A stretch of DNA of 64,000 nucleotides. It comes from an uncultured Clostridia bacterium. GTDB taxonomy: Bacteria; Bacillota; Clostridia; Christensenellales; CAG-138. Below, in pieces: positions 1-8,901 of this stretch. The notes under the pieces were generated by a model, which saw only the letters and a list, made by a program, of their open reading frames with translations, did no database searches and was not told the origin of the DNA. The position numbers and the translations under genes were made by a program. The stretch lies in assembly GCA_944366945.1 (NCBI GenBank), contig CALVWJ010000013.1:1-64000 (forward strand), in the 5' to 3' direction. The number at the start of each line of letters is the position of its first letter. Position 1 is the stretch's first letter.

Positions 1-1034
1 ATGCGCTTTCGCTGGCCGATCAGTGCATTTCCTTCTGCGGCGGGAACGTTTCGGCCGAAGACGTTTATGGTGTGCTCGGCAGCATGGAAAGCGATTTCCT
101 GTTCAGCGTGGCCGATGCGCTCCTTTCGGACGACCGTGACCGTGCGCTGCGCCTTCTTGAACGCGTGGTAAACGAAGGACGGGATCTGCCCGTGTTTACG
201 CAGGATCTTGTCCGCCACTTCAGAGCGTTGTTGCTTGCAAAGCTCTGCGGCTCCTGCAGCGACATTCTGGATTGCACGGAAGACGCCATGCGCCGCTATG
301 AGCAGCAGGCTGCGCATGCCAGCGAAAAACGAATCATGCGTGCGATTGACGTGCTGCTTAACGCTGCTTCCAATCTGCGCTATTTGGCGCTGCCCCGCGT
401 GCAGCTGGAATGCGCTTTCGTGCGCATCACAGCACCGGAGGAGGAACCGCAAACCTTAGCGTTGCTCATGGAACGCATAGAGCAACTCGAGATGAAAATG
501 CAACAGGGCCTTGTTCAGACGCGGCCGGTTGCACCAGCGCGGGAAGAAGCTGAAACAAAAGAATCCGCTGCAGAAGCTGACGATGTGCCGCCTTGGGAAG
601 ATGCGCCGGAGCATGCATATGAGGCGGAGTATGTCCCGCCTTCAGATGCTGATGCACCACCTGCGCCACAGACGGAAGAATGCAGGCAAGAACAGGTGTC
701 AAAAGTGCAAGCGCCTGCTATGGACGCAAAAGCATATTGGGATGCTGCGCGCAAGGTGCTTCAGAAAAAGAACCCAACGCTTGCTGTGCTTGCGCTCAAG
801 GCTTCAGATTGGCGGTGTGAAGGGGATTCGCTGGTTGTTTCCTTTGATAAAAAACCGTTTTACGATGCGTTCTCTACGCCACAGAATTTCAAACTGGCAG
901 CAGAATCCGTTTCAAACGTTGCAAACGGATTGCAGTTGCGCCTTGCGCTTGCAGGCCCAAAGGCAGAAAATGCGGCTTCAATTGAAGATGCTGCGCGCAA
1001 AGCATTTGGCGATATGCTGGAAATTGTGGATTGA
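1..1034 (+). CDS. dnaX: DNA polymerase III gamma/tau subunit, C-terminal part
   Basis: This is the 3' part of dnaX; the gene starts before the window and the frame is open from base 3. The first residues read ALSLADQCISFCGG, the end of the AAA+ clamp-loader module, followed by the helical collar domain and an acidic, proline-rich linker (about residues 165-225 of the visible part). A short C-terminal globular region follows, as in tau. Gamma/tau is the motor subunit of the clamp loader that places the beta clamp on DNA. The neighbours ybaB and recR directly downstream are the usual partners in Firmicutes and support the call. No frameshift motif for a short gamma form was seen in the visible part. 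Confidence 0.93.
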   Translation, partial: ALSLADQCISFCGGNVSAEDVYGVLGSMESDFLFSVADALLSDDRDRALRLLERVVNEGRDLPVFTQDLVRHFRALLLAKLCGSCSDILDCTEDAMRRYEQQAAHASEKRIMRAIDVLLNAASNLRYLALPRVQLECAFVRITAPEEEPQTLALLMERIEQLEMKMQQGLVQTRPVAPAREEAETKESAAEADDVPPWEDAPEHAYEAEYVPPSDADAPPAPQTEECRQEQVSKVQAPAMDAKAYWDAARKVLQKKNPTLAVLALKASDWRCEGDSLVVSFDKKPFYDAFSTPQNFKLAAESVSNVANGLQLRLALAGPKAENAASIEDAARKAFGDMLEIVD

Positions 1035-1134
1035 AGGGGACGCCGTTGCGCAACATATTGTGGAACGCTGGAACACATGGTATAATAACATGTTCACATA
1101 TACTTTGGCGCAGGCCATCGCTTAGGAGGTTTTT

Positions 1135-1467
1135 ATGGCACGAGGCGGGTTCCCCGGCATGGGTGGCAATATGCAGCAATTGATGAGACAGGCGCAGAAG
1201 ATGCAGCAGGATGTGCAGCGCCTGCAGCAGGAGATCTCCGAACGCGAGTTTTCAGCGGCTGCGGGCGGCGGCGTGGTAAAAGCCACGGTGCTGGGGAGCA
1301 AGGTTGTAAAAGCGATTGAGATTGACCCCGCGTGCGTGGATCCAGACGATGTGGAAATGTTGCAGGATCTCGTGCTGGCAGCTGTTAACGAGGCGCTGCG
1401 CATGGCGGATGAAACCATGGCAAGTGAGATGAACCGCGTCACAGGCGGTATGAACCTCGGCTTCTAA
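1135..1467 (+). CDS. ybaB: YbaB/EbfC family nucleoid-associated protein
   Basis: A 110-residue protein with the family layout: a Gly/Met-rich start, a Gln-rich amphipathic helix ([19 protein letters not shown]), a central strand region with [14 protein letters not shown], and a closing helix. Members are small dimeric DNA-binding proteins of the nucleoid. The start is supported by a TAGGAGG site about 6 bases upstream. It sits between dnaX and recR, the conserved order in Firmicutes, and is separated from recR by only 10 bases, so the three genes are probably one transcript. No oddities were seen. Confidence 0.95.
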   Translation: MARGGFPGMGGNMQQLMRQAQKMQQDVQRLQQEISEREFSAAAGGGVVKATVLGSKVVKAIEIDPACVDPDDVEMLQDLVLAAVNEALRMADETMASEMNRVTGGMNLGF

Positions 1468-1477
1468 GCAGGACGGA

Positions 1478-2071
1478 ATGAGCATCGAGGCAATCAATAC
1501 ACTGACGGCGCAGCTTGCGCGGCTGCCCGGAATTGGTGCGAAAAGCGCGCAGCGGTTGGCATATCATATTCTGGATATGCCGGAGGCAAATGCACGGGAG
1601 CTTGCCGCTGCGATTACACGCGCCCGTGATACGGTGCGTTATTGCCCCATCTGTGGCAACTATACCGACACGGAGCCTTGCGCGATCTGCGCAGATGCAA
1701 CGCGCAAGAGCGATGTGCTCTGCGTGGTGCGGGATGCGCGCGATGTTTTTTCCATGGAGAAACTTCGGGAATTCCGCGGTAAATACCACGTGCTGCACGG
1801 GACGATTTCTCCAATGGATGGCGTAGGGCCGGATGACATCCGCATCAAGGAACTGCTGGCACGCGTTAAGAACGAGGGCGTAAAGGAAGTAATCCTTGCT
1901 ACGAACCCGGACGTGGAAGGGGAAGCGACTGCCTCCTACATCGCGCGGCTAATAAAGCCCATGGGCGTGCGGGTTACGCGGATTGCGCATGGCATCCCCA
2001 TTGGTGGAAACTTGGAGTATGTGGATGAAATGACGCTGCTTAAGGCTGTGGAGGGCAGGCGCGAGATGTGA
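1478..2071 (+). CDS. recR: Recombination protein RecR
   Basis: At 197 residues it is the normal length for RecR. In order it shows the N-terminal helix-hairpin-helix ([20 protein letters not shown]), a four-cysteine zinc finger ([16 protein letters not shown], about residues 54-69), and a Toprim domain with the acidic and glycine motifs near VVRDARD and [12 protein letters not shown]. RecR works with RecF/RecO to load RecA at gaps. It follows ybaB and dnaX directly. The start codon chosen (GAATGAGC region) has no strong Shine-Dalgarno, consistent with coupling to ybaB upstream. Confidence 0.96.
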   Translation: MSIEAINTLTAQLARLPGIGAKSAQRLAYHILDMPEANARELAAAITRARDTVRYCPICGNYTDTEPCAICADATRKSDVLCVVRDARDVFSMEKLREFRGKYHVLHGTISPMDGVGPDDIRIKELLARVKNEGVKEVILATNPDVEGEATASYIARLIKPMGVRVTRIAHGIPIGGNLEYVDEMTLLKAVEGRREM

Positions 2072-2211
2072 TGCCCAGACATTTCGGAATTAAAACGAGA
2101 ATTTAAGGCGAAATTAATAATAAGTTTACTTTTATGCAACCTTTTGGGATGCAGAATCGTTTATGATAAGAGTAATGAACAAAGTGTGAATTTATCGGGA
2201 GGAGGCACGGC

Positions 2212-3195
2212 ATGAAATCGTTGTGGAAACTGATTGCAATCACGCTGGCGATTGGCTTTTTTGCATGCGCCTGTGCCGCTCCGGTAACCGCGCCGCTTTC
2301 CAGCGCGCGCGCCCTCTCCGATGTGCAACGCATCTATAAGAATGCAACGCTTGTGGTGATGGGAAAATGCATGCAGGCACACATTAACAGCGATGGTGAT
2401 ACCTGCTACGACCTTTGCATTGAAGAGGTGATTGCGGGCACTGCAGAAGTTGGGGATGTGATTCACTGCACGCAGGGCACCATGAAGGATGGCGAAACGT
2501 ATTTGCTCTATTTAGCTGAAGGCGAGGATGCATATCACACGGAAGACATGCCGCATTACAATTTGCTTTCCGATGAGCCATTGCTGGTTTCGGAAAATGG
2601 GACGGTAGCGTTTTCCGGCATGCAGCTTTCGCTTTCCGAGATTCGAAGCGATATGGAGCGGATGAACGCTGTGGTTACCGCGCCTGCATCGACTTATTAT
2701 TACAAGGCGCTTGAAAACTTGATTGATGCTGCGGATGAGATTTTTATTGGCCGTGTAAAATCTGTTCCCGAAATCCAAGATATGGCGTTTCGTGCCCAAA
2801 AAGATGGAACCATTGTGGAAAACACACTGCCCGCGGCTATTGCGCAGGTTGAGGCATATGGCGTGTTGAAGGGGGCGCTCAATTACGGAGATGTTGTAAA
2901 GCTTGTATATTCGCCAGCAATGAGTGCCAATATCGTGGATGCAACAACGCTCCAGGCACTTTCCTATGGCGAGCAGAACGCGCCGGCGTTGGAGGAAGAA
3001 GCGGTGTACCTTTTCTTCTTAACGCAGAGCCCGGATGCAAAGCAGGACTATCGTTTTTCCATCAACCCGATGCAAGGCTATGTGCGCGTGGACCAGGAGG
3101 ATAGAGTGCAGGTTTCTTATGTAAACCGGGCGCTTTTGGGATATAAAACGCTCGATTCACTCGTGGAAGCGATTAGGGCCTTTATGGAAAGCTGA
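2212..3195 (+). CDS. Exported hypothetical protein, probable lipoprotein
   Basis: I do not recognise a family for this 327-residue protein. It has a clear export signal: Lys at position 2, a hydrophobic core (WKLIAITLAIGFFACAC) and cysteines at the end of the core that could serve as a lipobox, so it is probably anchored outside the membrane. The mature part has two similar halves, each with a conserved-looking segment (VVMGKCMQAH near residue 45 and EIFIGRVKSV near residue 180), suggesting an internal duplication of a small beta-rich domain. GGGAGGAGGC precedes the ATG. A hairpin terminator follows, so it is likely monocistronic. Function unknown. Confidence 0.75.
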   Translation: MKSLWKLIAITLAIGFFACACAAPVTAPLSSARALSDVQRIYKNATLVVMGKCMQAHINSDGDTCYDLCIEEVIAGTAEVGDVIHCTQGTMKDGETYLLYLAEGEDAYHTEDMPHYNLLSDEPLLVSENGTVAFSGMQLSLSEIRSDMERMNAVVTAPASTYYYKALENLIDAADEIFIGRVKSVPEIQDMAFRAQKDGTIVENTLPAAIAQVEAYGVLKGALNYGDVVKLVYSPAMSANIVDATTLQALSYGEQNAPALEEEAVYLFFLTQSPDAKQDYRFSINPMQGYVRVDQEDRVQVSYVNRALLGYKTLDSLVEAIRAFMES

Positions 3196-3219
3196 TTTAT
3201 TGCAAACAATGCTGTTTTT

Positions 3220-3245
3220 AAGGAAGCGAATGCTTCCTTTTTTAT
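3220..3245 (+). terminator. Intrinsic terminator after the exported protein gene
   Basis: Inverted repeat AAGGAAGC / GCTTCCTT with a four-base GAAT loop, followed directly by a run of T. It closes the gene ending at 3195 and separates it from the promoter at 3276. Confidence 0.85.
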
Positions 3246-3275
3246 ATTGATGAATATATTTTTCAATTCGGAGGC

Positions 3276-3304
3276 TTGACAAAAAAGCAAAATAAGCGTA
3301 TAAC
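3276..3304 (+). promoter_or_regulatory. Sigma-A type promoter for the PII-like/antiporter pair
   Basis: A TTGACA -35 element at 3276-3281 and a TATAAC -10 element at 3299-3304 with a 17-base spacer, the consensus arrangement. It lies 36 bases upstream of the ATG at 3340, which is preceded by AGGAGG. Confidence 0.8.
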
Positions 3305-3339
3305 AAAGGTCGGCTCTATGAATAGGGAGGAGATCGAGC

Positions 3340-3690
3340 ATGCAGCTGCTGTATTTTATTACGAATCAAGCAGATCAGATCCCGGCTGTTCTTGCACGGC
3401 TTGCGAAAGCAGGCGTGAATGGCGCAACAGTGGTAAACTGCGAAGGCATGGCGCACATGCTGGCAACGAGCGCGGAAGCACCGGCATTTTTTGGTTCACT
3501 GCGCAGCCTGTTCAACACGGAAGAAACGGGCGAAGGCAAGATGGTGCTTGCTGTAATGAAGGATGAAACCATCCTTTCGGCAAAAGAAGCCATCCAATCC
3601 GTCTGCGGCAGCTTTGATGAGCCGAACACCGGCGTAATGTTTTCAGTGCCAGTCATGCATTTTGAAGGAGTAACAAAGAATAAAGCATGA
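3340..3690 (+). CDS. PII-like small regulatory protein
   Basis: A 116-residue protein whose pattern resembles the ferredoxin-like alpha/beta fold of the PII superfamily: an N-terminal strand (QLLYFITN), a helix followed by GVNGATVVNCEGM (like the second strand of PII proteins), a variable loop, then MVLAVMKDETILSAKEAIQSV and a C-terminal strand FSVPVMHFEGV. The classical PII uridylylation tyrosine motif is not present, so it is not GlnB/GlnK. The last 4 bases overlap the antiporter start (ATGA), so translation of the two is coupled. PII-like proteins commonly sit next to the transporter they regulate; here that would be the cation:proton antiporter. The family call is by pattern only. Confidence 0.6.
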   Translation: MQLLYFITNQADQIPAVLARLAKAGVNGATVVNCEGMAHMLATSAEAPAFFGSLRSLFNTEETGEGKMVLAVMKDETILSAKEAIQSVCGSFDEPNTGVMFSVPVMHFEGVTKNKA

Positions 3691-4901
3691 ATATGTTGCT
3701 GAGTATGGCGGCAGCGATCGCCTTAGGGCTTTTGCTGACGCGCATCGCAAAAAAGATAAACCTGCCAAATGTAACGGCATACCTGGTTGCGGGCCTCGCT
3801 GTAGGCCCGTATTGTTTGAATTTGTTTGACCAAGACGCGCTTGCGGGAGTCGCGCAGATTACAAGCGTTGCACTTGGCTTTATCGCTTTTTCCATCGGCG
3901 GAGAATTTAAATGGGAGAGCTTGAAACGCGTAGGTACAAAAGCGGTGATTATCACGCTATTCCAAGCGCTTGCTGCCCTTGCGCTGGTGGATATTGTGCT
4001 GCTGGTGTTTGGATTTGATGTTCCGCTTTCCATTACGCTTGGAGCGATCGCCACCGCAACTGCGCCTGCTGCTACGCTGATGGTCGTGCGGCAATATCGC
4101 GCGCAAGGTACCATGACCAATACGTTGCTTTCCGTTGTGGCGATGGATGACGCCGTCGGACTTGCCGCATTTTCAATCTCCCTTGCAATCGCACAATCGT
4201 TAACGAGTGGCGCAGCGCCTACTTTATATAATATGCTCATCTCCCCTCTGCTCGAGATTATACTTTCCCTTGTAGTGGGAGGGCTTCTTGGCGCGCTGCT
4301 TTCATTTTTAATGCGCTTTTTCCGCTCACGGGCAAACCGCCTTTCGCTGATGCTCGCTGCGGTGCTTGCCGGTGTAGCGCTTGCGGACGGCTATGGCTTG
4401 AGTTCCCTTCTGACCTGCATGGCCATTGGTGCGGCGATGGTGAACCTTCGGGATGATTCTGAAATGCTGGTAGAAATCATAGACCGTTGGACACCGCCGC
4501 TGTTTACGCTGTTCTTCGTAATCTCCGGGGCGGAGCTTGATTTGCACGTATTGAGCACGGTGGGCATTTTGGGGCTGCTGTATATCCTTGCGCGGTCGTT
4601 TGGAAAGTATTTTGGCGCTCGTGCTGGCGCCAGCGTGGTGAAGAGCGAGCCTAAAATTCGAAAATACCTTGGTTTAACGTTGCTCCCGCAGGCCGGTGTG
4701 GCGATTGGCATGGCGCAGGTGGTGATTACAAAGCTGCCGGAGTATGGCGCTGAAATCCGCGCAGTGGTGCTATGCGCAACGCTGGTTTATGAATTGATCG
4801 GCCCCGTGATTACGCGCATCGCACTGGAACGCTCCGGCGAGATTCCGGGATCGGTGCTGGCAGAGCAAAAGCATAGGAAAAACAAAGCGTCCGCGCATTA
4901 G
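3687..4901 (+). CDS. Cation:proton antiporter, CPA2 type
   Basis: A 404-residue, highly hydrophobic protein with about 12 predicted membrane spans. The N-terminal repeat includes INLPNVTAYLVAGLAVGPY, a typical Na+/H+ exchanger (KefB-like) signature, and the core helix carries VVAMDDAVGLAAF with paired aspartates that normally bind the ion and protons. It lacks the C-terminal TrkA-N/TrkA-C domains of KefB/KefC and ends with a short basic tail. It is translationally coupled to the upstream PII-like gene (4-base overlap), which could act as its missing regulatory subunit. Substrate (Na+ or K+) cannot be told from sequence alone. Confidence 0.85.
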   Translation: MNMLLSMAAAIALGLLLTRIAKKINLPNVTAYLVAGLAVGPYCLNLFDQDALAGVAQITSVALGFIAFSIGGEFKWESLKRVGTKAVIITLFQALAALALVDIVLLVFGFDVPLSITLGAIATATAPAATLMVVRQYRAQGTMTNTLLSVVAMDDAVGLAAFSISLAIAQSLTSGAAPTLYNMLISPLLEIILSLVVGGLLGALLSFLMRFFRSRANRLSLMLAAVLAGVALADGYGLSSLLTCMAIGAAMVNLRDDSEMLVEIIDRWTPPLFTLFFVISGAELDLHVLSTVGILGLLYILARSFGKYFGARAGASVVKSEPKIRKYLGLTLLPQAGVAIGMAQVVITKLPEYGAEIRAVVLCATLVYELIGPVITRIALERSGEIPGSVLAEQKHRKNKASAH

Positions 4902-4933
4902 GCGATTTGCGGACGCGCCGAATACGAACGGAG

Positions 4934-4963
4934 AAAGAACGGGTTCTTTGAACCCGTTCTTTT
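4934..4963 (+). terminator. Intrinsic terminator after the antiporter gene
   Basis: Perfect inverted repeat AAGAACGGGTT / AACCCGTTCTT around a five-base loop, followed by TTT. It ends the plus-strand PII-like/antiporter transcript. The A-run on the left arm means it could also act weakly on the opposite strand. Confidence 0.85.
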
Positions 4964-5130
4964 AAACCGCCAAACGATTTACCTTTTATGAATAAACCAT
5001 CTCTCATGAAGCGCTTGCATTGAATCGCACAAGATGGCATGGCATATTGGAACACGTTAGACCGTTGCTCCGGTTATAAGCCCATTTCCTTTATTGGATG
5101 AATTTGCGCAAAGAGGATAACAGGGCCGCA

Positions 5131-5163
5131 AAAAAGAGCGGGCTCAAAGATCCCGCTCTTTTG
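5131..5163 (-). terminator. Intrinsic terminator of gdhA
   Basis: Inverted repeat AAAAGAGCGGG / CCCGCTCTTTT with a nine-base loop, located 30 bases past the end of gdhA on the minus strand and followed there by a T run. Because both arms carry A/T runs it is likely bidirectional. Confidence 0.85.
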
Positions 5164-5192
5164 CTTTGTTGCTTTAAAAGAAGTTCTGCCGA

Positions 5193-6539
5193 TCAGACAA
5201 GGCCCTGTGCCATCATGGCATCCGCAACCTTCTTGAAGCCTGCAATGTTCGCGCCGGCTACAAGGTTGTAACCCAAACCACACTCTTCCGCAGCTTTTAC
5301 GGAGGAAGCATAGATGTTCTTCATGATGCCGCGCAGCTTCGCATCCACTTCTTCAGCAGTCCAAGCAAGACGCTCGGAGTTCTGGCTCATTTCGAGGCCG
5401 GAAACCGCCACGCCGCCAGCGTTGACCGCCTTGGAAGGCGCAACGATGAGGCCCTGCTTCATGAGGTAATAGAGCGCATCGTTGGTGGTGGGCATGTTCG
5501 CAACTTCGATGTAATACTTAATGCCGTTTGCGACGATCTTCTCCGCGGAATCCATATGGACGTCGTTCTGCATCGCGCAGGGCATCACGATATCAACCTT
5601 GCGGCCGAAGGGCTTCTCGCCGGGGAAGAATTCGACGCCAAACTTGTCGGCATAATCCTGCACGCGGTTGCGGCGGCTTGCATTCATCTCGAGCATGTAG
5701 TTGATCTTCTCTTCGGTGACAACGCCGTCGGGATCATAGATGTAACCATCCGGACCGGACAGGGTGACAACTTTGCCGCCCAGCTCAGCAATCTTCTTGG
5801 TTACGCCCCAAGCAACGTTGCCGAAGCCGGAAACCGCAACGGTTTTACCCTGGATGGTATCGTTCTCATGGTTGAGGACTTCGCAGAGGTAATAAACAGC
5901 ACCGAAACCGGTTGCTTCCGGACGGATCAAGGAGCCGCCGAAGGAGAGGCCCTTGCCGGTCAACACGCCGTTTTCATATGCGCCTACGAGACGCTTATAC
6001 TGGCCGAACATATAGCCAATCTCACGGCCGCCTACGCCCAAGTCACCAGCCGGAACGTCCACGCTGGGGCCAATGTGGCGATAGAGCTCGCTCATGAACG
6101 CCTGGCAGAAACGCATGATTTCCATATCGCTCTTGCCGGTGGGATCGAAATCGGAACCGCCTTTGCCGCCGCCCATGGGCAGGGAAGTGAGGCTGTCTTT
6201 GAAGGTCTGCTCAAAGCCGAGGAACTTCACGATGGAAAGGTTCAAGTTGCGCGCAAAACGCAGGCCGCCCTTATAAGGCCCGATAGCGCTGTTGAACTGG
6301 ACGCGATAGCCGCGGTTTACCTGCACGTTGCCGGCATCATCGACCCAGGTTACGCGGAATTCAATGGTGCGCTCCGGCTCAACCAGGCGCTCCAGCAAAC
6401 GCATCTTCTGGTATTCCGGATGCTGTTCAATAACGGGTTCAAGGGAGGTGAGAACCTCTTCTACCGTCTGGATGAATTCTGGTTCATGAGAATCACGCGC
6501 TTTTACCTTGTCAAGTACTTCCTGGATGTAGGCGTTCAT
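5193..6539 (-). CDS. gdhA: Glutamate dehydrogenase, hexameric type
   Basis: At 448 residues this is the usual length of the small hexameric enzyme that converts 2-oxoglutarate and ammonium to glutamate. Visible signatures: FNSAIGPYKGGLRF near residue 82, the catalytic lysine region PMGGGKGGSDFDP near residue 121, PAGDLGVGGREIGYM near residue 162, and a Rossmann motif VAVSGFGNVAWG near residue 235. The sequence resembles the NADP-type enzymes of Clostridia, though cofactor choice is inferred. GGAGGACAA lies just before the ATG. The gene stands alone on the minus strand with its own terminator, and a long gene-free region lies upstream where its promoter must be. Confidence 0.95.
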   Translation of the reverse strand: MNAYIQEVLDKVKARDSHEPEFIQTVEEVLTSLEPVIEQHPEYQKMRLLERLVEPERTIEFRVTWVDDAGNVQVNRGYRVQFNSAIGPYKGGLRFARNLNLSIVKFLGFEQTFKDSLTSLPMGGGKGGSDFDPTGKSDMEIMRFCQAFMSELYRHIGPSVDVPAGDLGVGGREIGYMFGQYKRLVGAYENGVLTGKGLSFGGSLIRPEATGFGAVYYLCEVLNHENDTIQGKTVAVSGFGNVAWGVTKKIAELGGKVVTLSGPDGYIYDPDGVVTEEKINYMLEMNASRRNRVQDYADKFGVEFFPGEKPFGRKVDIVMPCAMQNDVHMDSAEKIVANGIKYYIEVANMPTTNDALYYLMKQGLIVAPSKAVNAGGVAVSGLEMSQNSERLAWTAEEVDAKLRGIMKNIYASSVKAAEECGLGYNLVAGANIAGFKKVADAMMAQGLV

Positions 6540-7120
6540 GGTTTGTCCTCCATATTAATGTTTCGGGAATTGGATAGCGGGGCGGTCAAGGGCGCGTCCA
6601 GCTACCATGCTTATCATAAATCCGTTGCGTTGATATGTCAATATCAATTGCATACTTTGTGTGTGAAATTCTGCTTGGAAGCAACAAAAACGGAAAAATG
6701 AGTTAAGAAAGTTAAGAAAAATCCCGGCTTTTTAGGATGCGGCATGGGTGCATGAATGAAGAAAATATTGAATAAAAATTCAAAAATACTTTATAAATAC
6801 AATGATAAATATGAAGAATGCAGGAAAACAAAATGCAGGATTCCCTGCATACTGCACCGGGTGAGTACGCGGGGAAGAGAATGGCTTAAAATGGGCAAAA
6901 AACCTAAGAAAACAGAGAACAAAGATGCAGGATTTCAAACGCAGCTTGCAGAAAAAACGTATTTAAAATGAAATTTTTGATGCATAAGCTTTTGCGGAGG
7001 AAATTTGGGTGGGATGGATGCAAAACGCCCCATTCAAAACGGCATGCCGTGAGAAAAACGCGGACTGTTTCAGCAAAGCAAAGAGGTTTTGCTACCCCGC
7101 GGCATTGCGGCATTAAGGGG
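6540..7120. other. Gene-free region between gdhA and the cobalamin leader
   Basis: About 580 bases with no convincing gene. It must hold the gdhA promoter near 6550-6650 (AT-rich there). A small open frame at 6756-6971 has no Shine-Dalgarno site and a biased Lys/Asn/Arg composition typical of random AT-rich sequence, so I did not call it. Confidence 0.6.
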
Positions 7121-7149
7121 TTGACAAGCACGGGGACAGGATATAACAT
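7121..7149 (+). promoter_or_regulatory. Promoter of the cobalamin-regulated operon
   Basis: TTGACA at 7121-7126 with an AT-rich -10 region (TATAACAT, 7142-7149); the best 17-base spacing gives TAACAT at 7144-7149. It lies just upstream of the cobalamin riboswitch and would start the leader near 7156. Confidence 0.65.
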
Positions 7150-7189
7150 AATGCGTGGAAATAGAATATCGTTTCATAGCGTGGCAGTA

Positions 7190-7350
7190 AAGTGTTTGAT
7201 CGCTTGATCGGCTCTTTTAATAGGGAATACGGTGCAAATCCGTAACAGCCCCCGCTACTGTAATACGGACGGCCGCAGCTGCATGCCACTGGGTCCTTAC
7301 CTGGGAAGGCTTTGCGTGCCGGATGATGTTAAGTCAGGAGACCTGCTGCC
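7190..7350 (+). promoter_or_regulatory. Cobalamin riboswitch
   Basis: Several conserved blocks of the adenosylcobalamin aptamer occur in order: GGGAATACGGTGCAAATCCG from 7222, CAGCCCCCGCTACTGTAA from 7244, GCCACTG with CTGGGAAGGC from about 7285 to 7311, and the B12 box AAGTCAGGAGACCTGC at 7331-7346. The downstream 240 bases before btuF would be the expression platform; I could not settle its exact terminator or sequestrator hairpin by eye. Binding of cobalamin normally lowers expression of the genes that follow, here importer plus biosynthesis. Confidence 0.95.
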
Positions 7351-7591
7351 TTGCTTTGCAATCACTTTCGGTGGGAAAGTAAGAAACAGTTGCTGCTTGA
7401 ACGCTTTTTGCGCTTTTTACCGACAGTGGAAACAATTCCCTGTCGATTTTTTTATAAAGAGCTTCAATTCTGCAAAATGCTTTCCCTTTATGCTGAACGG
7501 CGTGCGTGCCTTCGGGAGAACCATGCTGCATATGATTGGTGAACGAGCGGGTTTTCCAAACACATGGAGTAGAAAGGGGAAAGAATCGGCC

Positions 7592-8812
7592 ATGAAAACC
7601 ACGAACAAACGAATCCTTGCAACGCTGCTTGCGCTTCTTTTAGCGCTGGGGCTTACCGCGTGCGCAAAGCAGACGCCCACCCAGAACGAGCCTACACAAG
7701 CACCAACCGAAACGCCCAATGAAACACCCGAGGCGCTGGAGCCTACTCCGGATTCAGCTGAGGAAGACGTGGACGGAGAACTGATCCTGGATCATGAAGA
7801 GGAACTGCAATATGCCAATCAGTTTACTTTGACCCATTATAAGGGCGGGTATAAGAAATTCACTGTCGCAAGCGCTGCGGATAAGGAATTCCTGCTGGTG
7901 CCGGAAGGAAAGAGCGTGCCAGAAGGCCTTGCGGAAAACGTGGTGGTTTTGCAGCAGCCTCTCACCAAAATCTGCATGTGCAGCACGGGCATGGTTTCCC
8001 TTGTGGACGCGATCGGCGGCCTTGACAGCGTAGCGACTGTTGGTACGGAAGCAAGTGGGTGGTATATCGAAAACGTTGTAGAGCGAATGGAGTCCGGTGC
8101 GATTCAGTTTTCCGGGAAATACAGCGAGCCGGATTATGAGATGCTTACCGCGGCGGGAATCCAGCTTGAAGTAGATACAACCATGCTCAACAATTGCCCC
8201 GAAGTAATGGAAAAATACGATGAGTTGGGCATCCCTTATTTTGTGGAATCCTCTTCGAAGGAAGGGCATCCGCTTGGGCGCGTGGAATGGGTGAAGCTCT
8301 TTGGCGCGATCCTTGGCCTTGAGGACGAGGCAAACGCGTATTTCGCTGCGCAGGCTGAAAAGGTTGAGGCGGTTGTGGCATCGGAAAAAGCGGGCAAAAC
8401 GGTTGCCATGTGCTATATCAGCTCCAGTTCGGACAAGGTTTATGCACGTAACGGCGGTGACTATATGGCTGCCATGATCGGCATGGCGGGTGGCGACTAT
8501 ATCATGGCGGATGTCGAACCGGAAAAAACCGGCAACAGCGCAATTACATTTGAAGAGTTTTATGCGCGCTGCATCGATGCGGATTACATTTTCTATGTAA
8601 ACTTTGCGCTGAAGTTTTCTTCCATTGAGGAACTCATAGCCTATAACCCGCTCTTTGGGGACTTCCAAGCAGTTCAAAACGGGAACTTTTATATCACCGC
8701 GCCAGATTTCACCCAATCCACTGCGGCCATTGGCGGCATCATCGAGGATATGCACACCGTGCTGAACGATGCTTCCATTGAAACGACGGATAGCCTCATC
8801 AAGCTCAAATAA
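7592..8812 (+). CDS. btuF: Cobalamin-type ABC transporter substrate-binding lipoprotein
   Basis: A 406-residue exported binding protein. The start at 7592 is chosen because it begins a classic lipoprotein signal (MKTTNKRILATLLALLL, lipobox LTAC), whereas the open frame extends upstream into the riboswitch. After the cysteine comes a low-complexity Thr/Pro/Glu linker (about residues 28-60), then a bilobal periplasmic-binding-protein fold of the BtuF/FepB class with a GMVSLVDAIGGLDSVATVG segment typical of these proteins. It is first in an operon with a FecCD permease and ATPase and sits directly behind a cobalamin riboswitch, so corrinoid is the likely ligand. Confidence 0.88.
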   Translation: MKTTNKRILATLLALLLALGLTACAKQTPTQNEPTQAPTETPNETPEALEPTPDSAEEDVDGELILDHEEELQYANQFTLTHYKGGYKKFTVASAADKEFLLVPEGKSVPEGLAENVVVLQQPLTKICMCSTGMVSLVDAIGGLDSVATVGTEASGWYIENVVERMESGAIQFSGKYSEPDYEMLTAAGIQLEVDTTMLNNCPEVMEKYDELGIPYFVESSSKEGHPLGRVEWVKLFGAILGLEDEANAYFAAQAEKVEAVVASEKAGKTVAMCYISSSSDKVYARNGGDYMAAMIGMAGGDYIMADVEPEKTGNSAITFEEFYARCIDADYIFYVNFALKFSSIEELIAYNPLFGDFQAVQNGNFYITAPDFTQSTAAIGGIIEDMHTVLNDASIETTDSLIKLK

Positions 8813-8901
8813 AACAGATGGGACAATAAAACGTTTCGGATTCCTCAAATGCCGCTGAACATTGGCGGGCGGCGCGCAAGCGCCGCCCGATGGAGTAAAG
8901 G

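Noticed and set aside
5556..6701. A 381-codon plus-strand open frame opposite gdhA
   Set aside because: It is the antisense shadow of glutamate dehydrogenase, whose minus-strand product matches the family over its full length.
6756..6971. Small Lys/Asn-rich frame upstream of the riboswitch
   Set aside because: No ribosome site, composition of random AT-rich sequence, no family look.
7232..7591. Upstream extension of the btuF frame
   Set aside because: It lies inside the cobalamin riboswitch; the lipoprotein signal starts at 7592.
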